Assembly (NCBI RefSeq): GCF_009730915.1
Contig: NC_052482.1
Coordinates: 20,118,345-20,182,344, forward strand
Source of the DNA: Dioscorea cayenensis subsp. rotundata
Lineage: Eukaryota > Streptophyta > Magnoliopsida > Dioscoreales > Dioscoreaceae
Direction: 5' to 3'
Length of the DNA: 64,000 nucleotides
Shown: positions 24,077 through 38,846 of the stretch, one piece after another
How the letters are laid out: each line of letters begins with the position of its first letter
Numbering within the stretch: the stretch's first letter is position 1
Notes under the pieces: generated by a model
The model's database searches: none
What the model saw: the letters and a program-made list of their open reading frames with translations, nothing else
Told to the model about the DNA's origin: nothing
Position numbers and translations under genes: made by a program

Positions 24077-24620
24077 ACATGAAATTTTAAATTAAAAAAA
24101 AAACTAAAAATAGTATATTTATATAATTATATAAACTTATTTCAATTTTAATAAATGCAAAATTATTAAAAAAATATAAATATTCTTTGGAAAATCTTGA
24201 ATCTCTACCGACAGAAAAAAAACAAATCATTTATCAGAGGAGGAAGATGATAAATAATTAATTTAGTAACACCTGAGGAGTTTTCATTATTTTTTTTACT
24301 AAAATTTATTGTATTTATATTTTTTTAAAAAAAGAGTTGTTATATTTATATTTACATAATATAACTCTTTTTTAATGGATTATTATTTTAAAAAAATGGA
24401 TAAATCGTATTATATAAATAACACTATTTTTTTTTCTACACAAAGCTCAAATTCTAATTTCAATAGAACTTAATAATTATTATTAGTTACAGTAGTCTGA
24501 TAATTCAAATTATCACAGTAATTAAACATCATAAAAATTCAAATATTTGACTTCAAACTAAATAGGTAATGGACAAAATAACATGAGAATATAATTAGGC
24601 AGGGGCTCTCATAGTCTCAT
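24077..24620. other. Intergenic, AT-rich; no gene seen
   Basis: Between the Mutator-like element and the 3' side of the tetraspanin gene. No supported feature. Confidence 0.6.
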
Positions 24621-24689
24621 TTATGGACAGAGTTCCTTGATTTCACGAAGCGTTTCTTCCAAACAAGAGTTGCTCCTCATCATCTCCAC
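24621..24689 (-). other. Possible orphan terminal exon
   Basis: On the minus strand, GTTTTGTAG|GTGGAG is a plausible acceptor. It is followed by 22 open codons containing SNSCLEETLREIKELCP, then TAA at 24621-24623. It lies about 150 bp downstream of the tetraspanin stop codon. It may be an alternative 3' exon, a remnant of another gene, or chance. I do not recognise the peptide. Confidence 0.25.
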
Positions 24690-24840
24690 CTACAAAACAA
24701 CCAAAACCATGGAAATAAGAATTACTTTTTCAAATTTACATTAATAAAATTTTCTTTATAAATTAAGTAATTCTATTTTATTTTTAAAAAATTATGTGCA
24801 TTTCACTTCACTCCAAGAAGAACATTCAAAATAGAGAAGT

Positions 24841-26053
24841 TCACCAGTAAGAGTCCGAATAAGATCGCGGCTTCGACAAAGGACCGAGGCCAAAAGGATA
24901 ACCAGAAGCATCCCGGCGAGTATTGCGAAAGGCACAAAAGGCAATGGAGTAAACCGCGACGAGAAAGAGAAGTACAACAGCGTTGATGATCGAGAGCTTG
25001 TGCCAAGCATTCCTCATTTGCTCCAAAACTCCGGCTTTACACGAGTCACATTCGTAGCACAAGATGTTCTCCATGTTGTTCCAGCGATAGCAATCTTCAT
25101 CTTGCGCTGGCGTTGCTGCTCCTCCCTCGTACTTGCACGTCGTTGGCGGTTTACAACATCCTGACTGTTTTTCATATTCAAATTTTCAAATTATTCACCT
25201 ATAAATATATATTATTTAATAATTTTTTTAAGAACCATGAAACATGAGAGTTATTTCTGATTTCTACACTAAACAAATATATATATATATATATATAGTA
25301 TTCACTTAAACTAAAAAAACCTCAACCTATTGACACTAGTATACTAAATCTCAGTGTAACTAAAAATCAGAGATCCAATCCGCAGAAAACTCATTTACAC
25401 CTCACATGCAACTTATTACATTTAAAAAATAAATAAATTTAAAAAAATTATAAAAATTATTAAAAATCACTAGAACCCTCCCTCTTGAGCTCTGGTATTT
25501 TTAATAAATCACTATCTTCTTCTTCTTCTTCTTCTTCTTCCCGTGTAGTACTTGTACCTGAATGGGCGTGAGGTCGCGCTGGAGATAATCCATGGGCGTC
25601 CAAGTGACGACCTTGTCGCAAGCCTTCGATCCCACTACGCACGCCCTCGCCGTCCTCCAGTACTTGGTCGACTCCACCTGGTGGCGCAGCCAACCGGAGT
25701 AATCCTCCAGCCTATACTCCCTGTAGTTCCTCCCCTCCACCTCCGCCCCTCCTCCCCCTCCCGTCACCGCGAACCCAAACACGGTGATCCCCAGCAATGC
25801 CGCGATCATCACCACCACCGCCACCAGATACACTGACAACGCCCACGCCACGCCGAACCACGCCCCGCTAAATCCCCGCCAGCGAAACCAGCAGCACCAG
25901 AAACCCTAACCCTAGAACTGGCCCTTGAAGCGATGTCTCACATGTGCTTTTGCTCCGCGCCAGCCAGAGCCCGGCGGCGATAATCGGAATCGATGCCACC
26001 ACTCCCACTAGGTTCAACCATCCGATCACCGCGTTGCTTGCTTGGTACCTCAT
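24841..26053 (-). CDS. Tetraspanin (plant TET family) with a frameshift in exon 1
   Basis: Two exons: 25558-26053 and 24841-25164 (donor CAG|GTACAAG, acceptor AAACAG|TCAGG), about 272 residues, the normal family length. The N-terminus is MRYQASNAVIGWLNLVGVVA, then a first membrane segment. LEDYSGWLRHQV follows the third segment. Exon 2 begins SGCCKPPTTC, the plant GCCK/RP hallmark of the large extracellular loop, followed by CYECDSCKAGVL, a fourth membrane segment and the tail RSYSDSYW. Tetraspanins organise plasma-membrane microdomains. The frame is broken after VSLAG: cggggattt at 25871-25879 (complement) has four Gs where three would give VSLAGFSGAWFGV. Exon 1 is 496 nt instead of the expected 495. 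A sequencing error or a recent null allele are both possible, as everything else looks intact. Exon 1 is GC-rich. Confidence 0.85.
25518..25540. repeat. (TTC)n microsatellite in the tetraspanin intron
   Basis: About eight cttctt-type triplets just inside the intron after its donor site. Confidence 0.9.
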
Positions 26054-27405
26054 CTTCTCCCCTTCTTTCTTCTCTGTTTTGGCTTAGTTTCTTAATAATG
26101 AATTCTGAGATTGGAAAGTTGGCAACTTTTTGGTAGTGGGTCTTGCACTGTCTCTAATTTATGATGATTTTCATGTTTGATTGCTTAAGTACTAAGAACT
26201 TGTTTAAATTTTAGTAGTTTATTTGAGATTTTGGAGTGCTTGTAGTTATCAATCATCTTGTGGATTGATAAGCTTTATATAAAGCCCATGCCTTTATGTT
26301 TATCACAGGGAAGCCGTGCTAATCATTGGTCTGATGGAGTCTTTTCTAGAATATTATTGTATTGATGCCTAACATCTTGAATTGACTGTCTGATTTCTTA
26401 ATGCATATTCTCTTATAGTATCTTGCTAATTTTGGTCTGAGTTGTGGATTCAGTTCCAGTTTTGAAAGAACACAGTTAGATTCATTGTAGAACCTTTACT
26501 AATTAATCAATGATATCGAAATACAAAATCATAACCTGAGTCTGGTTGAAATTTTATAGCTAGTTTAATGTAGTAGATGGTTTTTTGTATTATATTTGAA
26601 AAGTGAAATTACACCTAGCTTTTCATATTCTTGACATAAAAATAGGATTGGTTGAACTTGAGATTTCAGTCATAAACAATGGAATTGGATTGATTTGGGT
26701 AGTATGGATTGAAGACAAGTACCAACGCCCTTTTATTTCACATTGAATTAATCAGCATGGCATGTTAAATAAACAATTTCAATTTAGGAGCTGAAAATGT
26801 AGTATTTTGTTTTAAACTTTGCTTTTAATATTTGCTAGCTACTGCGAGCAAAGACATCATGTTGAGCACAACTAATGATCTTGTGTATTTCAGCATATGG
26901 AAACTCACACCACAGAATTAGTTTAAGTTTGATATAAAATGATACAGAGACGCACTGTAAGAATCTAATAGAGAACCTCCAAGCAAGCTGTTCTTCCACA
27001 TCCAATTCAAAGCATTACACATGACTCAGATATGTTACAAAAACAAACTGAAACTTTTATAAAGAATGCAAAATACGACATGCAGGTACAATAACAAAAC
27101 AATAAATAAACGCATCATTTGGAACAACATTGACCTAACCATCACTTTGGCTGGAGCATCAAATGCTCATTGCTGCACACTTGATTGCATTTGCTCTAAC
27201 TAACAGCTACCTCTAACCTGATCATTGGCCTAATTCACTCATTGCCGCACATCATTTTGTTCAAATTCCAGTTGCTAGCTATTCTGCAAAGAAAACTGCT
27301 TCACCTTAGAAGTTACTTAAAATGAGTGAGGTGGTTCTGTTTTCAGTTCTTTTTCGTTACTTAGTGTGTTCTATCTTGATCAAACATTAAAAAAATTTCA
27401 AATGA
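26054..27405. other. Intergenic; no gene seen
   Basis: Contains the promoter of the minus-strand tetraspanin gene on its left side and the 3' flank of the next gene on its right. I found no coding motif, repeat or clear TATA box. Confidence 0.5.
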
Positions 27406-29252
27406 TCAAACCTCATCAGGAGATGCTATGATTGTAGCTGCCCTAGCTCTTATTTGTTGTAGTTTCTCCAAATTCAATAGAGAGCTAGAGTTTTCACCTG
27501 CCATTAACACCATGATCACAACCAACTTTTTTAAGGTTTTTAAATGACTAGTAAAAACCCAACCCAAACTACTTACCCAAAGGGTGTTTTCCATCTGTTC
27601 CAACCATGTTGCTACTCTGACTACTTTGTTTCGCTTTAGCCCCAGCTTCATTTCTTCTTGCAGATCTCTCTTCCTTGGTTTGTGAAGAGGACTTACTAGA
27701 TATGAAAACAGGGCTTCTTTTATGCTTCTCTCTGTATAATTCACTGTCATGATCACCCCTCACACAAGTTGAAACTGAGCCTTTGTAGGAGTCCCTTCCA
27801 AAAAAAAGACAAACTTTAGGCTCAACTTTGTTAGTGTCTTTGATCTTCATAGGTTCTTCTTTCACTAATGCATTCCCAGTATCAGTGACAATATGATCAC
27901 ATTCCCAAAATCCATCTTTGCATGTCTCATCAAACTTGGGATCACCGTGCTCTACAAGAACAAAGTCATTCCTAGTGAGAAGATCAAGATCATGTTTCCG
28001 GACTGTCATTCCTGAATCCATACAATCTGCAAAGCTCATCCCAGAGAGCAGCATCCTTAGGAAGCAGCTCCATGCCGCTGGATGTACTGCTTGAACTCAC
28101 TATGAAGACTCGAAAATGGCTGCCAAGCATCATACGGATAAACAAAGTGTTAATACATGTGTCAAAACTCACTCCATTCGAACCAAGTGCCAAATATACA
28201 AGTCCATTAGTTTTATAATCACATTTAAATTAGATGATTCATAAATGGCAGTGAGAAAAACAACACAGTTGTGCCCAATGAACCAAGTGTCATTGTAGTA
28301 AAACAGAGTTTTCATCTATAAACGTTATATGCATGCACGCACACACACCTGCCTATTCAATCATGTATTGGTGCCAATATTATATAGGTTTTAGTGAAAC
28401 AGGATCAAAATGCAGGGATTAATTAGGAGGGGTTGCAAAACCTCAGCATGGCAATCCAAGGCAAGACGGAAGAACATGGCAGAGATGAAGTGCTTCCCAA
28501 CAGACTCCGCAAGCTTAATCTGAGCAAGCCAGTAGGATGAAGACTCCAGCCTGTTAAGCCTACACTTGGTGCAGTTCTTAGCACTCTGGTATGGTGTCTC
28601 CGGTGCCACACTCTTCACCAAGGACACAGGTGTCTGTGTCATGTCCTGTTCACCATTCTTCATTGTCACCTCTGTTCCCGGTCTCTCAAATTCTTGATTG
28701 GTGATCTCTATTTGCAGTTTCTGAAATCTATTCTTAGAAGCATTCTTGCCATCATCAACAGTGGCTTCAGCCTTGAAGTTTTTCTGTAAACCCAACTTTG
28801 TGAGGCTCTCCACCGGCTTCGATGGCCTTGAGGTAGCAGTAGGCTGTCTCTTTGACAATAGGCTCTTCCTGGCAGGTATGTTTGTGCTCCTTGGAACACC
28901 AAAAGCCGGCTTTGGCCTATACGCATAGTATGATACTGTTAATGAAACTGGGTACTTAAAAATAAGAAATTTACAATGCTAAAAAGAATTCAACATGCTA
29001 TAAAACAAAATGATGTTTGCATTGATTAGAATAATTGCCTGCTATTGGTGATTTTGGTGTTTCTGTCACCATCTTTCTTCTCTTTGTTTGCTGTTGCTTT
29101 GCTTTTGCCTGATTATATAGACCCAAGTCATGAGAAATACATATGCCAATTAAATGGAATATGAAATAGTGAAAACATGGTAAAATTCATAGTTGAGAAG
29201 TTTGAGAAAGTGAGAAATGGAGACCTGGAAAAGCAGTAGAATGGAGATCCAT
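27406..29252 (-). CDS. Unrecognised conserved-looking plant gene, five exons, frame broken in exon 4
   Basis: Minus strand exons by phase: 29225-29252, 29039-29108, 28442-28916, 27577-28095 and 27406-27497 (TGA at 27406-27408). Exons 1-3 join in phase to a Lys/Ser-rich basic N-terminus containing PKPAFGVPRSTN, then CTKCRLNRLESSSYWLAQIK and LAESVGKHFISAMFFRLALD, a compact helical block that looks strongly conserved. I cannot name the family. Exon 4 seems to start FKQYIQRHGAAS and then needs +1 shifts to read KDAALWDELCRLYGF and again to read the acidic tail ending DGKHPLG. Its length (519) is out of phase with its neighbours. Exon 5 encodes NLEKLQQIRARAATIIASP and pairs with an ideal donor (G|GTAAGT). 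The intron 2 donor is GC. Either two small errors lie in exon 4 or the gene is a young pseudogene. Confidence 0.6.
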
Positions 29253-30070
29253 GAGGAGTGTTTCAGAGGCTTTGAAGAAGAGTCCAGTGTTGAGGAAGTT
29301 CAGGGTGAGAGGGAAAATGAGAACTGAGAACGATTTGAAGTTTTTTGAAAACGAGGAGCGTGTTGCTTTACTTTTAGCCAGTTATTATACGCGTGGCAGT
29401 TTGTGATTGGATATCATGCATGGAAAATGCCTGCTTTTGGAATTTTGTAAAGATAGAAGATTATTACACGTCCATTATTTCTTAATATTTTGGTTGTATA
29501 TAAAACTTGTTTAAATAGACGAAATATGAATTCCATGTTGCATATATTAATTTTTACATAGATTTCTTATTCTGTTGATAGTAATCACAAATAGAATAAT
29601 TTTATATTTTTTGAAACATGTTAGTCATACAATTATTGTTATTTTAATCTTAATAAATCATTTTGAGTTTTCACCATTTTCGTTGATCTTGAATTTAAAT
29701 TGGAACTTAAACTAGACTTTGTACGAGTTGATCAAAGTTTATTAAGAATTTGATAATTATTAAGTATTTTACACGTAGATATTTATATATATGCACTAAC
29801 AATTTTCTATACAAATATAACAAGCTACACAAGGTACATCAGTATGAGGAGAAATTCTACCAGGATGTCAGAGGGGTATATGTATGTGAATATATTTAAA
29901 ATCACCTGATTAATAAGAATTATTTACAGAATCCATGTTCTTACAATTGCAATCATCGATCAATGCATAACAACCACCTAATTTTTATTGTTGGCCAGCC
30001 TTTACCAATAAGCAACTGGTAAAAAATGGATGCAAGTGAAACAAATAAGACAATTTCTTCATTTCTTTTT
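29253..30070. other. Intergenic; no gene seen
   Basis: Promoter side of the unrecognised gene and 3' flank of the carboxypeptidase gene. AT-rich, no supported feature. Confidence 0.5.
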
Positions 30071-32872
<2,802 letters not shown>

Positions 32873-33184
32873 TTACAATATTAAAAAAATCCGAGGACTT
32901 TTTTGACAAATTATTATTATTATTATTTTTTTTAATATTAAAGATTTGAAGGGAGTTAATGCGCCAGTTGGTAAGATCTATTTTTTAAATTATTGTTTAA
33001 ATTTAATTAAATTTGGGATGTGTGTGTATATATATATATATCATGGTTTTAAGATTTTTTTTTTTTAAATAGAGTGAATTAAGGTTGGGTTGTATGTGCT
33101 TATTAAAATAAATATTTAATTTTTTATTTTAAAATCATTAAATTTCTAGCCTATGAAAATAAAATGTTTTTAGATATAATTTTT

Positions 33185-35580
33185 TTCTCATGTTTATAGA
33201 CATTATTTTGAGAAAAATCAAATCCAAACAGGTCCGGTAAATGGGTATTTCGATGATAAAGATCACTGTTTTATAATTTGATTTTTTTAAAAAAGAATTT
33301 GGTTTGGTATAAAAAAGTTTAAAAAGAATTTACTAAGAATATGAACAAATTGTCAACAAGATTATCTTTTTCATATAAACTAACATTATTTTTAAAAAAA
33401 TACGGGTTACAATAATGAATTTTATGAAATATAAAAAAATAAAAAAATGGATTGCCTTTCTCCAAGGTTTTTGATTTTTTCAATGTGAAATGGAATAAAA
33501 TGAGTATCTTTCAACATGGATGGGCAAGCACGAAATCAAAACATGCGCATCATGAACGCATACATGCCTGTCTCTTTCACTATGTTGTCATTTTTGTGAA
33601 AAAAAAATCATAGGAAAAATAATAAATAAATAAGTTCTTAAGCAATAAATAATATTTCATTCTATATAAAACTAACTTCATTGAACCTTTGAATCACCAA
33701 ACTTTACAAAACTTGACGCCTTTATTTAATATAAAAAATGACCTTAAAGATGAAAATTTGGGGGAATAAGTATTAAACAAAATCATTGCTTTGATTTGAC
33801 CTTAATAGTTCTTTGAATATTTAATTAAATTTATTTTGTTTCATTGGCACTAAAGTGCAACATTGAAGAGTCATTTTCATATGTTATTTTCTCATGAGGT
33901 ATATCTAATGACATCTCAACCCATGTCTCAAGCAACTTCAATAGTGGTTTTCATCATTGCATTTTAAGTTTTAATTTTTTTTCAAAGACTTATTAAATGA
34001 TTTTGTATGATAATTCATGATTAACAATAAAGAAATTTTTTTATGAGAATGAATGTGTAAAGGTTGTACATGAGCATATATGTAAAAAAACCCTTTTTTT
34101 TATTCACAGTCCACACTGTATGTGCACATTACAATCAATCATGTTGTAATTAGTCAATGCCTAACTGTTTTTTAATATCAAGAATTATTTATTTATTTAT
34201 TTATTTATTTAACATTTTGTCTTCATTAATAAATGGGACGGATCATGACTCATGGACTCATGACTCTGGGTGTGAACTTGGAATGAGAAAACAACAAAGA
34301 AGGGTGGCCAAGTGGAGTCTTTAAGTTGTGGTTGTGCGAAGTGGGTCCCATTATGAGCTGGACAACGAGAGATTGGGAATAGAGTGGATTGATTTTTTTT
34401 TTCCTTTCTTAATTTATTTGTTTTCATGCAAATGTAAGCTTGATAATGATCTCCGCATGCTTGGCTTAAATGACTTCTTATTTTTATTTTAGAGGTAAAG
34501 TCTTTACAACCACGTAAGAAGGTAGATTTTTTTTTAATAAATAAATCACAATGCATTAAAACAAAACTGGAACAAAAAATAATAAAACAACAACAATAAC
34601 AGAAGCTACATATCTATAAACGACAGAGTAAAGAAATCTACAAAGAATGGAACTAAAAAAGACAAAACAAAACACCACTAGAAACGGAAAACCAGAGAAG
34701 CAAGTAACAAAAAAAAGCATGAGGGTGAACATAGTTGATGAAGTCCAAAAACTGCCAGGAGACGGACCCCAAGCAGCAAGAAGACAGATTTCTCTCAACC
34801 AAATCACTTGCTTGAAAAAAATCAAAAATTCTATCATTTAGGTTAATTTGAATTGATTAAATAAATTATATTTGATAATAACTTTATATAACTTACCACT
34901 ATAACAATGATGGGCGATTAAGATATTTGACTTCCATATGGAAAGTTGAGAGTTTGACTCCTTTCTAATATATGGGTGGTGTTTAAAATAAAAGTATGAG
35001 TTGTAACTACTCGCACAGTTAAAATATACTATTCTCTTCAGTCTTTTTATTTGTTTCTTATTAGAGGTACTTATTCATTAAAAAAATTTGTGATGGATTA
35101 TATATTATTTTTTTTTAAATTTATCTTTTATATATAACATATTTTTAAAGTTTCTAATAAATTATATTCAACTACATATTTTTTAAAACATATTTTAAAT
35201 AAGAATAAATTTGGAAAGTTAATACAATTTTATATAAAATTTAGATTGGAAACTAATTTCAATTGATTTTTTTTAATTCATGTGAATTAGCTAAAATGAA
35301 TAAGTAAAAAAAAATGAGAGAGTATATATACAATTTATTCTTTGATAACATATGAGTCCAAATAAGATGAGATTTTTTTTTTTTTAATTTATGTTATGAA
35401 TGTATTAAAATAAATATGTAATTAAAAAAAACTCGTTCCATAATTATCTTATTTTTAATGTTTTACAATCGTTTGTGAGCGAGACTAATATTTTAATTCA
35501 ATGAAAGTAAAAGAAAAAATTGAATGATAAATAAAAATAAAAATATAGTGAAGATTAATTGGGCAGGAGTGATACAGTTA
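33185..35580. repeat. Segmental duplication copy 1 (partner 56865-58790)
   Basis: Matches the partner segment in the same order and orientation. Examples: caatagtggtttt(...)catcattgcattttaag near 33940 and 57045; acattttgtcttcattaat at 34211 against gttttgtcttcattattaa near 57316; aatttatttgttttcat and gtaagcttgataatgatc near 34434 against 58358; ttctatcatttagg near 34830 against 58498. Copy 1 carries a LINE tail at about 34515-34838 that is absent from copy 2; copy 2 carries a Harbinger remnant absent here. Divergence is moderate. Borders approximate. Confidence 0.75.
34515..34838 (-). mobile_element. 5'-truncated LINE (L1-type) 3' tail
   Basis: On the minus strand a T- and pyrimidine-rich sequence ends in ...ttttgttttaatgcattgtg, then atttatttattaaaaaaaaa, i.e. 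an A tail. This resembles the 3' ends of plant L1 LINEs. It interrupts segmental duplication copy 1 relative to copy 2. No reverse transcriptase remains. Confidence 0.5.
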
Positions 35581-36379
35581 TTATTACTTTTGTTGAAATT
35601 GAAATTTTTATTTTTTAAATATCTCCGTCTAACCAATATACATAAATAAAGTTAAATATGCAAAATATGCTATAAATATTTCTTAGTCGATTTTGATAAT
35701 CCATCTTAAGATTTAGATAGAGAAGTATAATTAATTTTGGCTTATCATTGCTTCAATCTATTAATTAATTACAAATAAGACTATGTTTAAGCTAATGATA
35801 AAGATTTATAAAATAAAATAAAATTTTGGTTTCAATTTACTTAAAAAAACATAAGGTGATGAATATGGCTTGCAATAATTTATATGCGACATGAATTAAG
35901 TTTGGAAAGGAATATAAAATCATGACAAAAATTGCAAACATAATGGACAAAACTTTGAGTGCGATATGCAATTAATTCAGTGAAGTATTTTCTTCAACTT
36001 CTTTTGGAATTTATATTCAATGAAAGCTCTAGCTAGGACTTCATTATTTTTTTCGTAAGAAATAAAGCATGGTGTCATTCTTTATTTATCACTCCTTTTC
36101 TCCTTCCCCTTCATGATGACAAATTGAGATAAAGATAGATTTTGGTGCTTGTGTTTGATGTTTATCTCCAGTTGATATTTTTCTTAGTGTTAGTTTTATG
36201 ATAGATAAGCTTGAACTAAACTTAAATATTCATATGGTTTTACCATTTTAGAATCACTTAAATATTCTTGTTATGATACAGTAGTAATTATTTCCATGGA
36301 AGAGTGATAAATAAATACAACAATAAGAAAAAAAACGTTATAATATATACATATCCACAAAATCATAAGACATACTAAA

Positions 36380-36500
36380 AAGTATGTGGTCTAACGGTAT
36401 CTCAAGTTTCCTTGTTTGGAAGAGACACAAGTTCAATTCTCTCTAACCGTGCTTCTCAGCTTCAAGAGAGCGAGGACGCATGATAATTTCCAATCCACGA
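36380..36500 (+). mobile_element. Possible tRNA-derived SINE
   Basis: Contains tggtctaacggta, fitting an RNA polymerase III A box, and 40 nt later aagttcaattctctc, fitting a degenerate B box, as in the tRNA-related head of plant SINEs. No cloverleaf or A tail with target duplication could be confirmed. Confidence 0.35.
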
Positions 36501-37251
36501 GTTGATGCTTGTCACCTTCCCTACTTCCAAAATATATATATGAGACATATGTGAATGCAGTAAGATGGCATTAGAAATTTTTTTTAGCTTTCCTAGATGG
36601 ATGAATTTAAGCATGGTCATGACTCATCAAGTTCCACGTGGTTCATAGTCTATTCTCAAAAACAAAATGCTTAAGTTTGTTTTTTTAAGAAATTTTCTGG
36701 ACATGATGTGTTTTCAGTTGAGTTTGCTTTTGTTTATGCTTTTCACTGTTAGTGGGATCTTTTGTTTTGATTGTCTCTTTTCTTACTATCTTTGACCCTG
36801 TCTGTCAGTTGGTATTATTATAATATTATTTGAGTCTCTTGTGTTGTTGTTGAGTCAGTTGTGTTATTGTACTTTTTCCCCCATTCAATTTAAATGATTT
36901 ATCAAATATTAATATACCAAATGATAGTTCACATGGTATTGTATGAATAATGCAATTAATTAATTTACCTGTAAGCTTCAGTGGAGAAGACTCAATTTGT
37001 TTCAAAATTTAAAAACAAAAAGTTTTTTTTTTTTTAAGTTTTTAAAAATAATACCCACTAAAACAATTCATAATAGAATATTAGGACGTCCAATTTAATT
37101 GTTTTTCCTTCTTTACACATGTTTAAGTAATGTAATTTCCATAAACATCCAAAAAAGTCATCTTATATTGAATATATACATTATGTTTGAAATAGTTAGA
37201 TAATATTATCCATTATTTTTTTATTTTTTTATTTTAAATTCATGGATGGTG

Positions 37252-37252
<1 letters not shown>

Positions 37253-37290
<38 letters not shown>
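37253..37290. repeat. (TA)n microsatellite
   Basis: About 19 AT units. Confidence 0.95.
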
Positions 37291-37292
<2 letters not shown>

Positions 37293-37599
37293 CTTATACA
37301 TACAAGCAGCCCATAAGATAAATATTTTATATCTTAAACGAAACTATACAATTAGACACAAACTATAATATTATGCAAAATTCAAAGTTCACATGAAATT
37401 AACAGGTGTAGTGTCATCACCTATATCAGCTGAGTTTAAGCTTCATTTGACATCAATGATTCAGGCTAAACTTGTATTTAAATGTGGGGTTGAACTAATT
37501 AGGCCTCATACTAACCATAACGGGTCATTTGACATCAGTGATTCAGGCTAGCAACTAGAGAAGAAAACAAAATTAATAGAGGGCCCATTCACTTGAATG

Positions 37600-37790
37600 A
37601 TGGTATAGATTAAATTTTCATATTTAGTTTCTTTTGTTGTTTTTTTCGCTTTTGAGCTGTTTGTACCACATCTAGTGATTTGTTGCTCTCTGTTTCCTCC
37701 ATCTCAGTTTGGGTGGAGGTTTGTAATTCATGTTTTTTTCATGGTTTAATTGAAGTGGTTTATCTATCTTTGAAAAAGAAAAATACTTAG
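37600..37790 (+). mobile_element. LINE-like 3' tail
   Basis: A T-rich sequence ending tggtttaattgaagtggtt, then tatctatctttgaaaaagaa with an A-rich tail, a common ending of plant L1 LINEs. No coding part remains. Confidence 0.4.
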
Positions 37791-38814
37791 CTTATATTAT
37801 GTGTAAAGGGTTCTTCACAAACTATAACTAAAGGTGGATTTCAAAGGGATTAACTAGTTGCAAGTCAAGAGGTAGGTCTACTAGTATATGAAAATCAAGT
37901 CTTATGGGACAATAATAGAATATTTTCAAGATGTGTAATTAATTTATAGGGTTATTCACAAACTTTAAGCCAAGAAAGATCTGAAATGGTGCAGCTTGGT
38001 GCAAAGCAAGAGGTAAAATTAGTCATGTTTCATGGTTCAATTCTGTCATACAATAATTTGGAATACACCTGCCTGCCACATGATTGTTCCATAATGCAGC
38101 AGGAAGAAACAGATGTGCAGTAGTTCAATATCGTTTCTGTAGCTAGCCACAAGGCCAATCAACACGCTTCTTGATTTCATTTTCTTTTTTCCTTTTATAT
38201 ATATATATATATATATATTGTTATTTTATTTTATCAAATGGGTGATATCAGATAATGAAATCAAAATTAAAACGTAGATCCTTAATTGAATCAAGTTTGA
38301 GCCAAACGCACACAGCTAGCATGTTCTCTCCATGTCACACAATCCTTTAGGATAAATTTGTTTTTTTGACAAAATCGATAAGTAATAAAACAAAGAACAA
38401 ACGATTAAAGAAATGCATCATGTGCAGTAGCTTAACTGACTTCTTAGGGATAACCCCGCTATATAATCATGGAGGAAAAAACGAGAGATAATTCTCACAT
38501 AAAACTCCTACAAGAGACTCTGAACATGAAATATAATATAAACTCGAGACCTCTCAATCATAATCACGGATAATTACTATTGAACTAACCCACGATTCCT
38601 CCACTAGAATAAACTTGCACATGTTCTTAGTTTGATAGAATTTTTTCCCCACCCACTTTTCATATGTTATAACCCAAAAATACTAGTATAAAAAAATTTG
38701 AATTTTTTTTTAGAAATTATATAAATGAACATCAAAAGTGATATAGTACAATACCAATAACAATAATAAGAACAACAGTAATGATAATAATTATCAGGGT
38801 TTGAAAACCTTGCA

Positions 38815-38846
38815 AAAAAATAAAATAAAATAAAATAAAATAAAAT
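38815..38846. repeat. (AAAAT)n microsatellite
   Basis: Five to six aaaat pentamers. Confidence 0.9.

Noticed and set aside
36380..36500. tRNA gene
   Set aside because: A- and B-box-like motifs occur, but no cloverleaf with paired acceptor stem could be drawn; kept only as a possible SINE.
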